A stretch of DNA of 64,000 nt from Craterostigma plantagineum. Taxonomy: Eukaryota; Streptophyta; Magnoliopsida; Lamiales; Linderniaceae. Every line of letters starts with the position of its first letter. Position 1 is the stretch's first letter. The position numbers were made by a program, and so were the translations under genes. The notes under the pieces were generated by a model. It searched no databases, was not told the DNA's origin, and was given only the letters and a program-made list of their open reading frames with translations. Positions 12,540 through 25,744 of this stretch are shown one piece after another. The stretch covers positions 26,011 through 90,010 of the forward strand of contig JAPQWV010001408.1 in assembly GCA_027422505.1 (NCBI GenBank). The letters run 5' to 3'.

Positions 12540-13084
12540 ACCATAGGCCCATGGAGGATGTAGATGAATACAAAGGTCTGTAAGATAGAATACAGTTAGT
12601 TGCATGGGGGAGTATTTTGAATGTGTAAAGTTTGTATTTTTATATTGGGTAGGTTTGATATCTTTTATGTATTGTATGCATGTACATTGGATTAGTGTAA
12701 AACACGATTAAGACGTTAGTTTATCCAAATGTTCTTTCAACGTTATGCGTCGAATGTTTATCTCAGGAAGTTGAGACTCTTTATGTGCCTGAATTCAGCT
12801 TGCTTACCAGAAAATTATGATGTGCTGACTTTGCCTTGGTACTATAACTGATATTAGGTGCTATCATTGACCATTAGTTAACTTAAATTTATTACCTACG
12901 AATTGAAAAATAACATCTGTGTTTAATCTAGTTGACTCACTAAAAAGACAAAAATCCTACATGTATTAATATACTATTGCAAGTGGCCTATCGACGAAAG
13001 TATCTATGCATTGCATCCTCTTAAAGCACTCTTTCTTTTCCTCAAATCTCAGACAAACTCAGGCTTCGAATTCTCTAACAACAG
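12540..13084. other. Intergenic: MYB 3' UTR and ATL promoter
   Basis: AT-rich spacer between two genes on the same strand. I see no gene or repeat in it. The bases just before 13085 (AACAACAGATG) look like a normal plant leader. Confidence 0.5.
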
Positions 13085-13681
13085 ATGAATAACACAGCCA
13101 ACAACACCACTTCGAACTCTTTAGAGGACGACGGCTCGTTCGAGGGCGCCGGCCAATCAGTAGGCAGCTTTGGGTATGGGTTAGGCCTATCCTTGGGCGT
13201 ATTGCTCATCTTCGTAATCTTAACTTATATTTCCTACTCATGCAAACGCCGGCAGCAGGCGGTGAGCGGACGAAGCGTCAGCAGCAACTCCGACGACAAT
13301 CAGGCACGGCGGCGCTACGCAGACACGGCGGATGAAGGCTCGATAATGTTCCGTACGAGCGGATTAGATGAACCCACGGTCAAATCTTTCCCTAAATTCG
13401 AGTATTCAAGAGCGAAGCATCGCAGTAATAAGGACGGCGCGCCCATGGCAGTGGGGTGCTCGATTTGCCTGGGCGATTACAAGGACGGCGAACTGCTGAG
13501 GTTGCTGCCCGATTGTGGGCATGTCTTTCATGTCGGGTGTTTGGATCCTTGGCTTTCGATAAATTGCACTTGTCCCATTTGTCGGAGCTCGCTGGGGAGG
13601 ACACCTCCGGCCGTGACGGACGTCGGAGGCGGCGGCGGAGGGGGAGGAGGAGGAGATTTGGTGGTGGTTAGCGTATGCTAG
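13085..13681 (+). CDS. ATL-family RING-H2 E3 ubiquitin ligase, intronless
   Basis: One exon of 198 residues. A single membrane helix (about residues 31-52: GYGLGLSLGVLLIFVILTYI) follows a short N-terminus with N-x-S/T sites. A basic patch (CKRRQQ) comes next, then a GLD motif (GLDEPTVKSFPKFEYS) and a canonical RING-H2: CSICLGDY, CGHVFHVGCLDPWL, CTCPICR. This is the complete ATL layout and length. Members act as membrane-anchored ubiquitin ligases, often induced in defence or stress. The C-terminus has a Gly run (about ten residues) encoded by a GGA/GGC repeat, an easy site for length variation. ATL genes are typically intronless, as here. Confidence 0.93.
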   Translation: MNNTANNTTSNSLEDDGSFEGAGQSVGSFGYGLGLSLGVLLIFVILTYISYSCKRRQQAVSGRSVSSNSDDNQARRRYADTADEGSIMFRTSGLDEPTVKSFPKFEYSRAKHRSNKDGAPMAVGCSICLGDYKDGELLRLLPDCGHVFHVGCLDPWLSINCTCPICRSSLGRTPPAVTDVGGGGGGGGGGDLVVVSVC

Positions 13682-14670
13682 AGATTGTTTTGGCTTTGGT
13701 TTTAGTTCCATCGTTGGCCGTGTTGAAGGTTTAGTTTGACTTGGTTTATTACACAGATGTTTGTTGAGGTTTAATTGTAATTAAATATTGCAAGGAATGG
13801 ATAGAAGAAGAGATTAAGTGATCATCTGAAGTAGGCGTAGCTGGGCTGGGGAAAGTACGTTCTTCGAGTAAAGCTTGATATTTATCTGAAACTTTGACGA
13901 AATAATGTAAGCACATAGGTATTTAAGGGGGTTGGAGTTTCGTGCTGCTGATGAAGATGGTCAACGACGACGTTTCAAGAATCCCAAAAGACGGATTAGC
14001 AAGTAGTTAAGTTAGGTCACTAGAAATGATTAAAATTTCATTTGTTACAAAAATTATGTCAAACTCTTCCTCCCTATTGAACATCTATGAAGATTTTGGC
14101 TTTTACAGTTCAGCAAAAATAATAGAAGATTATTTTATTAGTAAATCGGACTACCAAGTATCATTGATAGATAACTTATCTTAGAAGAAAATCCTCAAAT
14201 TAGTATGTTAAATCACAGTTGCAAATAAATAACTTCTATATATTTAATTGCCGGGAGTTATTACAAAGTTTGTATCGGAATTAGTAGTTTGTCATTTACG
14301 CGCGAGAGAGAGATGGCGAAGAAGAATACCTAGTCTAAGTTTTCAGCCACGAATTGGGCGTACAAACATAGAATCGATCCGAAGTTTGAGGGAGGGCGAA
14401 ACAGCAAAATTATGAGCAGTCAGCTCAAACAAACAAGAAAAGTTCAAACTCGTTTGCTCTTGCATGAATGCTCTCCTCGGTTTCGTACTTCCTTTTCGCG
14501 TGAAAAATCTAAGAGGAGGAAGAAAAGGAAAAGCTTTTTTCTTGGTCCAATTTTCTTCAGGATGGGTTCACTTGAATGAGTGCGTCGCATGGGCGAAAAT
14601 GCACGTGCCTGTCTCAGGTGCAGATGGTAGACAGCTGATGAGAACGATCGTTTGATCTGAAGATATTGTA
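13682..14670. other. ATL 3' region and presumed myosin leader
   Basis: The first part is the ATL 3' UTR. From about 14290 the sequence looks like the leader exon of the myosin gene, which must end with the ATG at 14671. Upstream ATGs open short ORFs at 14311 (6 codons), 14411 (about 56 codons) and 14464 (63 codons), the last two overlapping. The transcription start is not identifiable, so it is unknown which of them are transcribed. Confidence 0.45.
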
Positions 14671-17600
14671 ATGGTACGTCATGCTATCGTAATTTTTTAT
14701 TTGGTGATGTAATGGTTTTATATTAAGTGAGTGCGAAGATCACTGGTGTGCGGCTAATGTTGATAGGATCGTGCGTAAACCAGTTTGATTGATTGACGGT
14801 TACTTGAGTCTGGATTATGATTATCAAGATAATGCAAATTGATTGACATCTAGATTTCAAAATTGACCACTTTGATCGGTTGCGTCGATCTTCATTTTGA
14901 CATGCTAATCAAGATTGTGATTTTGTCAGGTTTATGGAATAGACCATCTTAATCTTTAACTTATTGATCATGGTTGTGAAATGTGAATCAATCTGCATTA
15001 CTGAGTAAGGTCTTTTGAAATTGCAAATTTGTGTAGTCTATAGTAGGTGTATTCAAATATATTCTATTGCATAAATAGAGTTAACTGCTGAATCTAACTG
15101 TAGCAGGCAAGTCACACTATGTTTATGGTTTTGGAAATACGACTTCATGCATTATGTTTTACCTGATGCATCCCTCTGCACATATGCAATGCCAGCTATA
15201 ATGAACACATTACTTATGCTTCAAATAAATTTTTTTCGACAGGGGACTCCTGTGAATATAATTGTTGGATCTCATGTTTGGATTGAAGACAAAGGACTCG
15301 CGTGGATTGATGGATATGTTAGTAAAATCAATGGCCAAGAAGCTGAGATCCATCGGAGTGATGGAAAGACTGTATGTTCCCTTCATTCTCAGCACACATT
15401 GATTATGCATCTGACGTTAGACAATTCGATTGCATTGAACACTCTGCCTAGCTTTATTCCCAAATGCTTTCTGTCACCTAATTTGCTTCATTACATGGTA
15501 TAATTTTGTGATTTCATCTCAATATCGATTGTCCTTGCTTTTGTGATTCAGGTTGTTACCAAGTTGTCAAAAGTTCATCCTAAAGATATGGAAGCTTCAC
15601 CAGGGGGTGTCGATGATATGACAAAACTATCATACCTGCACGAGCCTGGGGTGTTACAAAATCTTAAAACTAGATATGAGCTCAATGAAATTTATGTAAG
15701 CTTCACCGACTTCTTACTGTTCTGTTAAAGTTGTTCCTTTATATTATATATTCTGATCATGTTATTGTGTCTTTTGCCCAAATATATTGCAGACTTACAC
15801 TGGAAATATTCTGATAGCTATAAATCCTTTCCAAAATTGACTCATCTATACAATCCACATATGATGCAACAATACAAAGGAGCACCATTTGGAGAGCTAA
15901 GCCCTCATGTATTTGCGGTGGCTGATGTTGCCTACAGGTTTAGCCTAAATATTTTGTAGCTTGCAGTCTTTTATAAATGTTGTATCGCGATTTGCAGGCT
16001 ATTTTGCAATGATCACTGTGTATTCTTTGCAATGTATACAAAATGTAGAATTGCTTGCGATGATAGTATTGCACGTTCTTATGTACATAGTTGTGACATT
16101 TATGTGATCTATTCTGCAATACTTTCTTTGCAAAACAGGGCCATGATAAATGAAGGTAAAAGTAATTCGATTCTGGTGAGCGGAGAGAGTGGAGCAGGTA
16201 AAACTGAGACCACAAAGATGATTATGCGCTATCTTGCATTTTTGGGAGGCCGAGCAGCTACAGAAGGCCGCACCGTGGAACAGCAAGTTCTTGAAGTATG
16301 ATTGATAATGATCTAATGGTTTTTCCTTTCTAAATGTGTTTCAGTTTTCATATACAATCCCTCATGTATATTTCTCCATTCATGAATGTAGTCCAATCCA
16401 GTTCTTGAAGCATTCGGCAATGCGAAAACTGTTAGAAATAACAATTCCAGGTGAGCTCTTTATTATCTTTACAGTTTCTTCTTTTCTTTTGTTTCATTTA
16501 TCTTGTCAAAAGATATGTTTGATGTGAGTATATCCTTTTATTTATTCAGAAGCGTAACTATTGCTGTTGGAATACGATGTCATTTCGTTTTTGTAAATAC
16601 CATGGCACTACTTCCCACTCACTTTTTGGACTGATCTAATCATTTGTACCATCTTATTTGTGGTGAAACTGCAGCCGTTTTGGTAAATTTGTGGAGATTC
16701 AGTTTGATAAAATGGGGAGAATATCTGGAGCAGCAATTCGAACATATCTTCTTGAACGATCTCGTGTTTGCCAAATTTCTGATCCCGAACGTAATTATCA
16801 CTGCTTTTACCTTCTATGTGCGGCACCAAAGGAGGTATTATTTGTTCCATAGTTACAGATGGGATATCATAAATTTTCTTCTCTGAAATAATATGACTTG
16901 ATCCGAGTACAACTTTCTTAACCTTCCAGGACATAGAGAGGTACAAGTTAGATCACCCAAAAACTTTTCATTATCTAAACCAATCAAAATGTTATGATTT
17001 GGGTGACGTAAATGATGCTCATGAGTACCTCACCACGAGAAGAGCCATGGACATTGTCGGAATAACTAAAAATGAGCAGGTAAGTTTCGAGCTATGATTG
17101 CAAGAAATTTTGAAATATACTCTGCTACAATTAAAGTTCATCGGCGTCGTCATCATCGTGATCTTTATCTTGAATGCCTATATATAGCTCTTTATCTATA
17201 TATTTCTGAATCTTGCCACAGGAAGCAATTTTTAGGGTTGTTGCTGCCATTCTTCATCTTGGTAATATTGATTTTGGCAAGGGAAAAGAAATCGATTCGT
17301 CAGTTCCAAAAAATGACAAATCCAAGTTTCACCTGAAAACAGCCAGTGAACTTCTCATGTATTATATATACTCGTTCATTTGCATCTAAAAATATTTCTC
17401 CCGTGATCCCAGGAAAAACTATCTGATTGCTCTTTCTCCTAGGTGTGATCCGGTTGGCCTAGAAGACGCGCTATGTAAACGTATAATGATCACTCCTGAA
17501 GAAGTAATCAAGAGATGCCTTGATCCTCTCAGTGCAGCAATTAGTAGGGATGGACTTGCCAAGACGATATACTCTAGACTTTTTGATTGGTGAAGTCCTT

Positions 17601-20600
17601 CCCATACATCCTTCTATTTTCTTGTGTTGATTTTATTTAGCAACAACTAAAATTACTTGATTTTGTTCACTGCTTGGTTGAACTTTTCAACAGGTTGGTC
17701 AACAAGATCAATAACTCAATTGGCCAAGATCACAGTTCGAAATCTCTGATTGGAGTTCTGGACATTTACGGTTTTGAAAGCTTTAAGCACAACAGGTAGT
17801 CAATGTATCCAACTGGATCTCTTTGCTGTCCTCTAAACAAATGACAAGCTCTATTCTGCAGTTTTGAGCAATTCTGCATCAATTTCACGAATGAGAAGCT
17901 ACAGCAGCATTTTAACCAGGTATGTTTTCGTATAAGCTGGTGCCTGATAAGTAAGGTAACGTAAGGTTAACTATTTTAATTCTCCATATTGATATGCAGC
18001 ATGTTTTCAAGATGGAGCAAGACGAATACACAAAGGAGGCAATTCAATGGAGCTACATTGAGTTTGTTGATAACCAAGATGTTCTAGATCTCATTGAGAA
18101 GGTACTTTCATGACCCTGGGCTAGGATATCTAGTCCAGACTTCGACAGACTTACTACGACCCACTAACTTAACAAACTCTGAAAACGGCCCCAAATCCAA
18201 AAATTGCCTAAATAATTTATGGGTTCAAGTATCTGAACTGTAGCTCATGACGATTACTTGTTACGATGCTTTTATTTTGTTACTTGTTACATTTGACTAA
18301 CGTTTAACAGCAATGCACTCCATATCACAGTTTGATTTTTTCGTTTAGTTGTGACAGTCAAGGATATGTCACTTTCTCTTTTTACTGTCACTAAAATTCG
18401 TTGCATTACTGGAAATACAAGTTGGTAGAGGCATTCTGAATTGTTTTACATGTGTGGCTAGACTAATTCGAAAACTGAAGGTTTTCTCATCCTATTGTTT
18501 TTACCTGTGAATGTTATTAGGGGCATGAGAATGCATCTGCCACTCATTGTACCATACTTACTTTCACTGAAAGATAAGTTCCCAGGGTTGCTGTATCTTT
18601 GTCCCGATTTACAAATAACAACTCATTTTACTTCTGTGGCAGAGACCTGGCGGAATTATCAATCTTCTTGATGAAGCATGGTAACGTCTGAAAACATTTA
18701 ATAGGCTTTCTTATCCCTTTTTACCTAGTAACTATAGCATAAAAGTAAGTCGCCTTTCTGATTATGATAACTCTCGGTCAGTCTTTCTTTTTACTATCTC
18801 AAATTCTGTTGTTTATGTATATGCTACTCAAGGAGTTCCTTTATCTGGTCCTGCCACCTAATTTGTTAGTTATTGATAAATATATTGATTGAGCCTCGCA
18901 GTTCATATGTTCACATATGGTGTCTGTCTTGCTCAGTTTTCTTGAATAATTTGTTGGCTTATGATAAATTTTTTCATTTTTGTTTTTTATTTCCTTTTAG
19001 CATGTTCCCTAAGTCGACTCCTGAAACGCTGTCCAATAAGCTCTATCAGACATTCAAGGCTCACAAACGCTTTATAAAGCCAAAGTTATCCCGTACAGAT
19101 TTTACAATTGTGCATTATGCTGGGGAGGCACGTACTGATGATACTCCTTTTAAAAATAAAATTAGTCAGGTCTACACAAAAAATTCATTAACCAGCTATT
19201 GCATTCATTCCAGGTTCAGTACCAATCCGACCAGTTCTTGGATAAAAATAAAGATTACGTTGTTCCTGAACACCAAGACCTTTTAAGTGCTTCCAGATGT
19301 TCCTTTGTAGCAGGTCTTTTCCCTCCAATTCCTGAGGAGACGACAAAATCTTCTAAGTTTTCCTCTATCGGTTCACGTTTTAAGGTAATTTAGTGTGACA
19401 GATTCGTAGCATTTATCATTGTCGCGTCAGGGACAGAGTCGATTGTTATGGGGATTCTCAACTTCAACGTAAAGAGTAATACTTTCTATCACGTGACAAA
19501 TTGCTCATTGATAATAGTTGAACAAACCGTTTTACAACGCAGCTGCAACTGCAACAGCTGATGGAGACCTTGAGTGCAACAGAACCTCACTATATTAGAT
19601 GTGTGAAGCCCAACAATCTTCTTAAACCTTCTGTATTTGAAAACTCGAATGTCATGCAACAGCTACGTTGTGGTGTAAGTTTTCTATTTCAATCCTTCTC
19701 AATTATTTTATCCGTTGTCATTTTTTTCTTATAATCCATGGACTTCAATTTTTGTGATTACTTATGTATTTAGGGTGTTCTAGAGGCAATCAGGATCAGT
19801 TGCGCGGGATATCCTACTCGGCGTCCTTTCTTTGAGTTCGTTAACAGATTTGGCATTCTAGCACCAGAGGTTTTGCATGGAAGGTACGTAACTGTTTGAT
19901 TGGAGAAATCGTTTACTTCATTTCAATCACAATTCCAAACTATTGTCATAGCTCATCTATGGGATGCTTGACCATTGCTTGTTTCTTGCATAATTGTGTT
20001 AGTTCAATTTTTACTGGTACAAAGATTCAAATTTATGACATTCATTGATTTCCTCCCTAGTAGCTGCGAGGAAAAGCAAGCATGCAAGATGATATTGGAA
20101 AAGAAGGGGCTTTCTGGTTTCCAGGTAAAAGGGTTGCCATTGCTTGGTTCTTGAGTGCATTTATCGGTCTTCACATGATAAAGAACCTGTCTAACCATGC
20201 CTTTAAAATTGGCCAACATTCTCGTGTGATGTACTAATACACCTAATCAACCACCACTCTTTCCATATAAAAATTTGATGCATCATGCATGCATGAAATT
20301 TTAGATGACGTGGCCATGACATTTTCCGTTTAATCTTTGGCTTGATGTGGTAAATGTGAAGTACATGCACTTGCTTGGATTGAGTGCTACACACTATTGA
20401 ATTACTCTCTTGTTTCAGCTGTAATCATGTCCACCTATTCATGAAGTACAAACATCTCGTACACATACTCCTTAAACTTGACAGATAGGGAAAACAAAGG
20501 TATTCCTTAGAGCTGGTCAAATGGCCGAGCTAGATGCTCGCAGAATTGAAGTTCTCACGAGTGCAGCCAAAACCATACAAAGGCGTATGCGAACTCATAT

Positions 20601-23600
20601 TGCTCGTAGATATTTCGTGGAAGTGCGACAAGCTGCGATATATGTGCAATCATATTGCAGAAGTAAAGCATTTTACATATTGATTTTTTACCACTTCAAA
20701 TATTTGAAAGAATTTAGTTACCATTACTTATACATTTCTGATATTTGTGCAATTGTTCAGGTAACCTAGCATGCAAACTCTTTGAAACTGTGAAAATGCA
20801 AGCTGCTATTTTGAAGATTCAGAGAAACGCACGAGGATACCATTTTAGATCTGCATTTGGCAAGTTGCGGTTATCTGTACTCGTTATACAAACAGGTTTG
20901 CGCAGTATGGATGCACGAAAGACATTTAGATACAGGAAGCAAACAAAAGCTGCAACTGTTATCCAGGTTTCAAAATCACGATACTAGTAGTATAACTACT
21001 TACTCACTTGCTAAGAAACACTTGTCTTTTATATATTTACTTATCTCAGGTAAGGTGGCGCTGCCATAGAGCAGCTACTTACTATAAGAAGCTGAAGAAA
21101 GGAACTATAGCTGCACAATGCAAATGGAGACAAAAAATTGCGAAGAAAGAGCTAAGAAAGCTTAAGATGGTTAGATTCAGACACATCATTCACTGCCCAA
21201 AATAATGCTGTTCTTTTGGACTTTCCATTTGTGTCAGCGAGAGTTTCGACTAGAACCCTAGGGATCCAAGTGATCAACTCTTTCATTGATCAATGCATTA
21301 GTTTAACATATACTTCGTTCAACCATAGGCTGCTAGGGAAACAGGTGCGCTCAAGAAGGCAAAGGATAAGCTTGAAAAGCAACTTGAGGAACTTACATGG
21401 CGCTTGCAACTAGAAAAACGTTTAAGGGTATGCCTAGTCTTTGGAACAATGGCTTTAGTCCCTTCTTTCTTCCTAGGGTGGTCTTCTTTCAATTCCATGA
21501 ATAAATTACAAAGTTGTTGTGGATGTGTTTGTTGGGCTCACAAATGCAGACAGACTTGGAAGAAGCAAAAGCTCAAGAGACTGCAAAGTTTCAGAATTTG
21601 TTGGAAAACATGCAAAAACAACTTGATGAAGCAAATGCATTGGTTGTCAAGGAAAGGGAGGCAGCTAAGATTGCTGTTGAAGAAGCACCTCCTGTTATCA
21701 AGGAGACTCCAGTTTATATTGAAGATACCAAGAAAACTGAATCTTTGAAAGAAGAAATTGAGAGTTTAAAGGTAACGTGACAGATAGTATATTGAAGGTG
21801 CAGTACTTTGTTAAATAATAATTTGAATTGAATGTTTAAGCAGTATGAAGAAAGGTTTGAGTTAGCATATGTTAAATGTATTTTCTTATCTATATCACTC
21901 TCAGGCTTCTTTACAAAGCGAAAAAGAAACTTCTGATGACTTGCGAAAGAGGTATGCCGAAACACTTGCATCCAGTGAAGAGAGACGTGCAAAATTAGAA
22001 GAGACAGAAAAAAGAGTTCACCAGTTTCAGGAATCTCTGCACAGGTAATACGACCAACCATGTCTTGTAACGTTCTACAATTGGGGACCTCCAAAAAAGG
22101 CTTGCTCAATTGACTTGCCTTACCACAATGTGAAGTGCATTCACTTTACATTACCATTTGGCAAATGTGTGCTGCTTGTAAGTGCAATGCTGGAGAATGA
22201 TCAACTCATTTTATAATAATGATGGTATAAGTGAGTTGCAATTGCATAATTGTAATTTTTCTCGATGTTCTGATTTTGACATCAAATGCTTATAGCATGT
22301 ATATATATAATGTATTTTCATTGCGATCTTTTTTACATCACCTCTCTTTTTTTATATTTGTTTTCTGTATAACTAGGTTAGAGGAGAAACTTGGTAACTT
22401 GGAATCAGAGAACAAAGTTCTTCGTCAACAAGCTGTGTCAATAGCACCAAATAAGTTCCTCTCTGGGCGCTCTAGATCCATCATCCAGGTAATTTCCATT
22501 GCTTCCTTGTGCATCTCTGGGAATTCAAACAATTGACTTACACAACCTCCCGTCTTTAACAATCACAGAGGACTGATAGCGGCCATCTCTTTGGTGAGGC
22601 TAAGATGCACATGGTAATGAAGAATTGAGACCTTAATATGTTTTGCTTTGTAATCATGATAACTATCTTCGTTCGTTTCACGCTTTTTGACTTTTCCTAG
22701 GAAGTGCACAGCCCAACGTCAACCGAAGCCGATGACAAACCACAGAAATCACTTAATGAGAAACAGCAAGAAAATCAGGAGCTGCTCATACGTTGCATAT
22801 CACAGCACTTGGGCTTTGCAGGAAACAGGCCCATTGCAGCCTGTGTGATTTATAAATGTCTATTGCAGTGGCGATCCTTCGAAGTCGAGAGAACTAGTGT
22901 TTTTGACTGGATCATCCAAACTATAGGCCATGCTATTGAGGTTGTCATTTAACCACGATTTGTAACATTCATATTTGAGATGGTTTAGGAAACTCAAGCA
23001 TTAATACATTCTTGTTTGAGATAGATTAACAATAGACATTTTATACAAATTGCAGAAAACTCAGGAAAACAACGATATGTTGTCTTATTGGCTGTCAAAT
23101 GCTTCAACTCTGCTACTTCTGCTCCAACGCACTCTTAAAGCTAGTGGTGCCGCTGGAATGGCACCTCAAAGACGTCGATCGTCCTCAGCCACTTTATTTG
23201 GCAGGATGACACAGGTTTTCTTTGTCATTATGAAATAACAGTGATAGAGTTGCAAATTCATCATAGAGGTCTGATCTTTTATGAATAGATACTAACTGGT
23301 TTCTCTCTTTATATAGAGCTTCCGCGGAACTCCACAAGGTGTGAATCTTTCCTTTATGAATGGCTTGGCTGCTGGAGTAGAGACATTGCGCCAAGTGGAA
23401 GCCAAGTATCCTGCTTTATTGTTCAAGCAACAACTTACTGCATACGTTGAGAAAATTTATGGGCTTATAAGGGATAATCTAAAGAAGGAGATATCTCCAT
23501 TGCTTGGCTTGTGCATACAGGTAAATACAATCACAGATGGTTTCTTTGTTTTCTTTATGGTCTGGCTTTGTTACAAACAATTCCGTACATGCTCGACTGC

Positions 23601-24911
23601 TCTTGTGTCTTGTTCAATTATAGGCCCCAAGAACTTCTAGGGCAAGCCTAGTCAAGGGAGCAAGATCTGTTGGGAATACACCAGCCCAGCAAGCACTGAT
23701 TGCTCACTGGCAGGGAATCGTGAAGAGCCTTGAAAATTTCTTGGAGACTTTGAAAGCTAATCATGTTTGTCTCGACTTTCTTATGCTGATTTTTCACTTT
23801 TTCTCCTCTTCTATATATCTTTCCCTCGTGGTGTTGAGTTATTTTTTTCTCAGGTACCACCATTCTTAGTCCGCAAGGTGTTCACACAGATTTTTTCATT
23901 CATAAATGTTCAGTTATTTAACAGGTGATAGTTTTCAACTTGTTACTTTCTCTGATGTCTGTATCATTCATGTAATATAGCCCTAGTGAAAATCGCTAAC
24001 CATGCAGTCTTCTGCTAAGACGAGAATGCTGCTCGTTTAGCAATGGGGAATATGTGAAGGCTGGATTGGCTGAATTAGAACTCTGGTGCCACAGGGCTAC
24101 TGATGAGGTGATTTAAAGTCGCAAAATATTTTTCCCCATTTTATGTTTCATTTAGTTATATGTCAAATTAATCATCACAAACACTGCAGTACTCAGGCTC
24201 GGCTTGGGAAGAGCTGAAACATATTAGACAAGCCATTGGATTCCTGGTAATAATGCATTTTGTATGTTCATTCTTCATTCTTAACTTGCATTACAATGTC
24301 CAGTTGTTCATAATTATTTCCTTCCAGGTCATCCACCAAAAGCCAAAGAAAACATTGGATGAAATAAGCCACAACCTCTGTCCAGTAAGCTATATCAAAA
24401 AGTTTCACAAGCTAATCTCTTCTTCTTGTGATTGACAAGCTCTTGTGCTATTAATTAGGTGTTGAGCATTCAACAACTGTATCGTATCAGTACAATGTAT
24501 TGGGATGATAAATATGGCACCCACAGCGTTTCTTCAGATGTGAGTTTCTATTCTACAGATGCCATTACGAAAAAAACTAGGTTCGAGTCATTCCTTTTTC
24601 TTTTCCGTCGACAGGTTATATCGAGCATGAGAGTTTTGATGACCGAAGATTCGAACAATGCGGTGAGCAACTCCTTTCTCTTGGACGATGATTCCAGGTT
24701 AGCTTTGGTATCTGACTTCATGCTTGCAACTGAACTTTCTTCACGGCCACACAAGTTGAATTTACACAATTTTATCTTCTTCTGCAGCATACCGTTTTCT
24801 GTTGATGACATATCTAAGTCAATGCAGCAAATAGAAATTTCTGACATCGATCCACCTTCGCTGGTCCGAGAAAACTCAGACTTCAGCTTTCTGCTGCCAC
24901 AGATTGAGTAA
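14671..24911 (+). CDS. Class XI myosin heavy chain, 38 coding exons
   Basis: Exon 1 holds only the ATG (14671-14673); exon 2 starts at 15243 ([13 protein letters not shown]). Later exons: 15552, 15793, 16139, 16392, 16675, 16930, 17222, 17443, 17694, 17862, 18000, 18643, 19001, 19214, 19543, 19774, 20064, 20485, 20761, 21050, 21329, 21550, 21905, 22377, 22569, 22701, 23056, 23317, 23624, 23854, 24008, 24190, 24328, 24459, 24615, 24788; about 1523 residues. Motor domain: P-loop [12 protein letters not shown], switch I NNNSSRFGKF, switch [10 protein letters not shown], actin-binding CVKPN. Six IQ motifs (about 20540-21160) bind calmodulin-type light chains. A coiled coil and a C-terminal DIL cargo-binding globular tail follow. 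It carries organelles and vesicles along actin and drives streaming. Exon 4 (15793-15937) is one base short near 15834; every other exon keeps phase. The intron after 19127 starts with GC. Confidence 0.96.
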
Positions 24912-25744
24912 ACTGCCCCCGCCCTCGTATATATCTCGAAGACATGGATTTTATGTGCACACACGCCATCCCTTACATGTAGATTTTTTTTAATTTAATT
25001 TATTTTCCCCATATTTTTTATGGATGCTTTATATACACTATCTACTAGTGAAGAAAGAGATGTCTGAGTTATGGCACACACACTTCTCTTTGTTGTAACG
25101 TAACGGCTATTTATACATCATCTTCGGATCCTAGCTGGAGTTGGAACGAACTTACTAACGTAAAAGTATCGAATAGAAGTTGATAAGAGTTCAAAGGCCA
25201 AAAACCCAATCCTACTAGAGGCCCGGCCCGGCCCGGAAGTGGCAAGTTGTACCCGAAGGTGTAAATGGCCTACGATGGGCATGGAGGTAGCACGTTATTG
25301 CACGGCTGATATCTTTCTTTTTGTTCCTTCGTTTTGAAGGTTAGGATTAAGATTATGATCAATAGAGGTGTGTGTGTGTGTGTGTATGTAATCTCCTCAT
25401 TTTAAATGAGTAACCAACTGAATAACAAGTACATAGATGATCGATGCCATGAAGAGATCTAGTCGAGCGAGCGAGGAAAAAAAATGGAACCATAGATGCA
25501 ATAAGAACAAATATAATTTGCTTTTTATTGATCAAAATGAGTACAAGTGTACTTGACAACCACAAAACAAGTTACTACATCCTTTATAAGAATCTGAACA
25601 CCTTCCCTAACCAGACCAAAAAAGGAAGTAAAGCCATAATAACCCCTAAAGAAAGCCAAGGAACGGTATAATTACCCGATCCAAACAAAAACCTTACGAG
25701 GAAAAAAAAAAGCAAGACAGCAAAAAAAGTGGAGATATCTTTAT
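24912..25744. other. Intergenic between convergent myosin and AHL genes
   Basis: It contains both 3' UTRs and a short (TG)n run at about 25367-25386. GGCCCGGCCCGG appears near 25222. No gene is visible. Confidence 0.55.
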
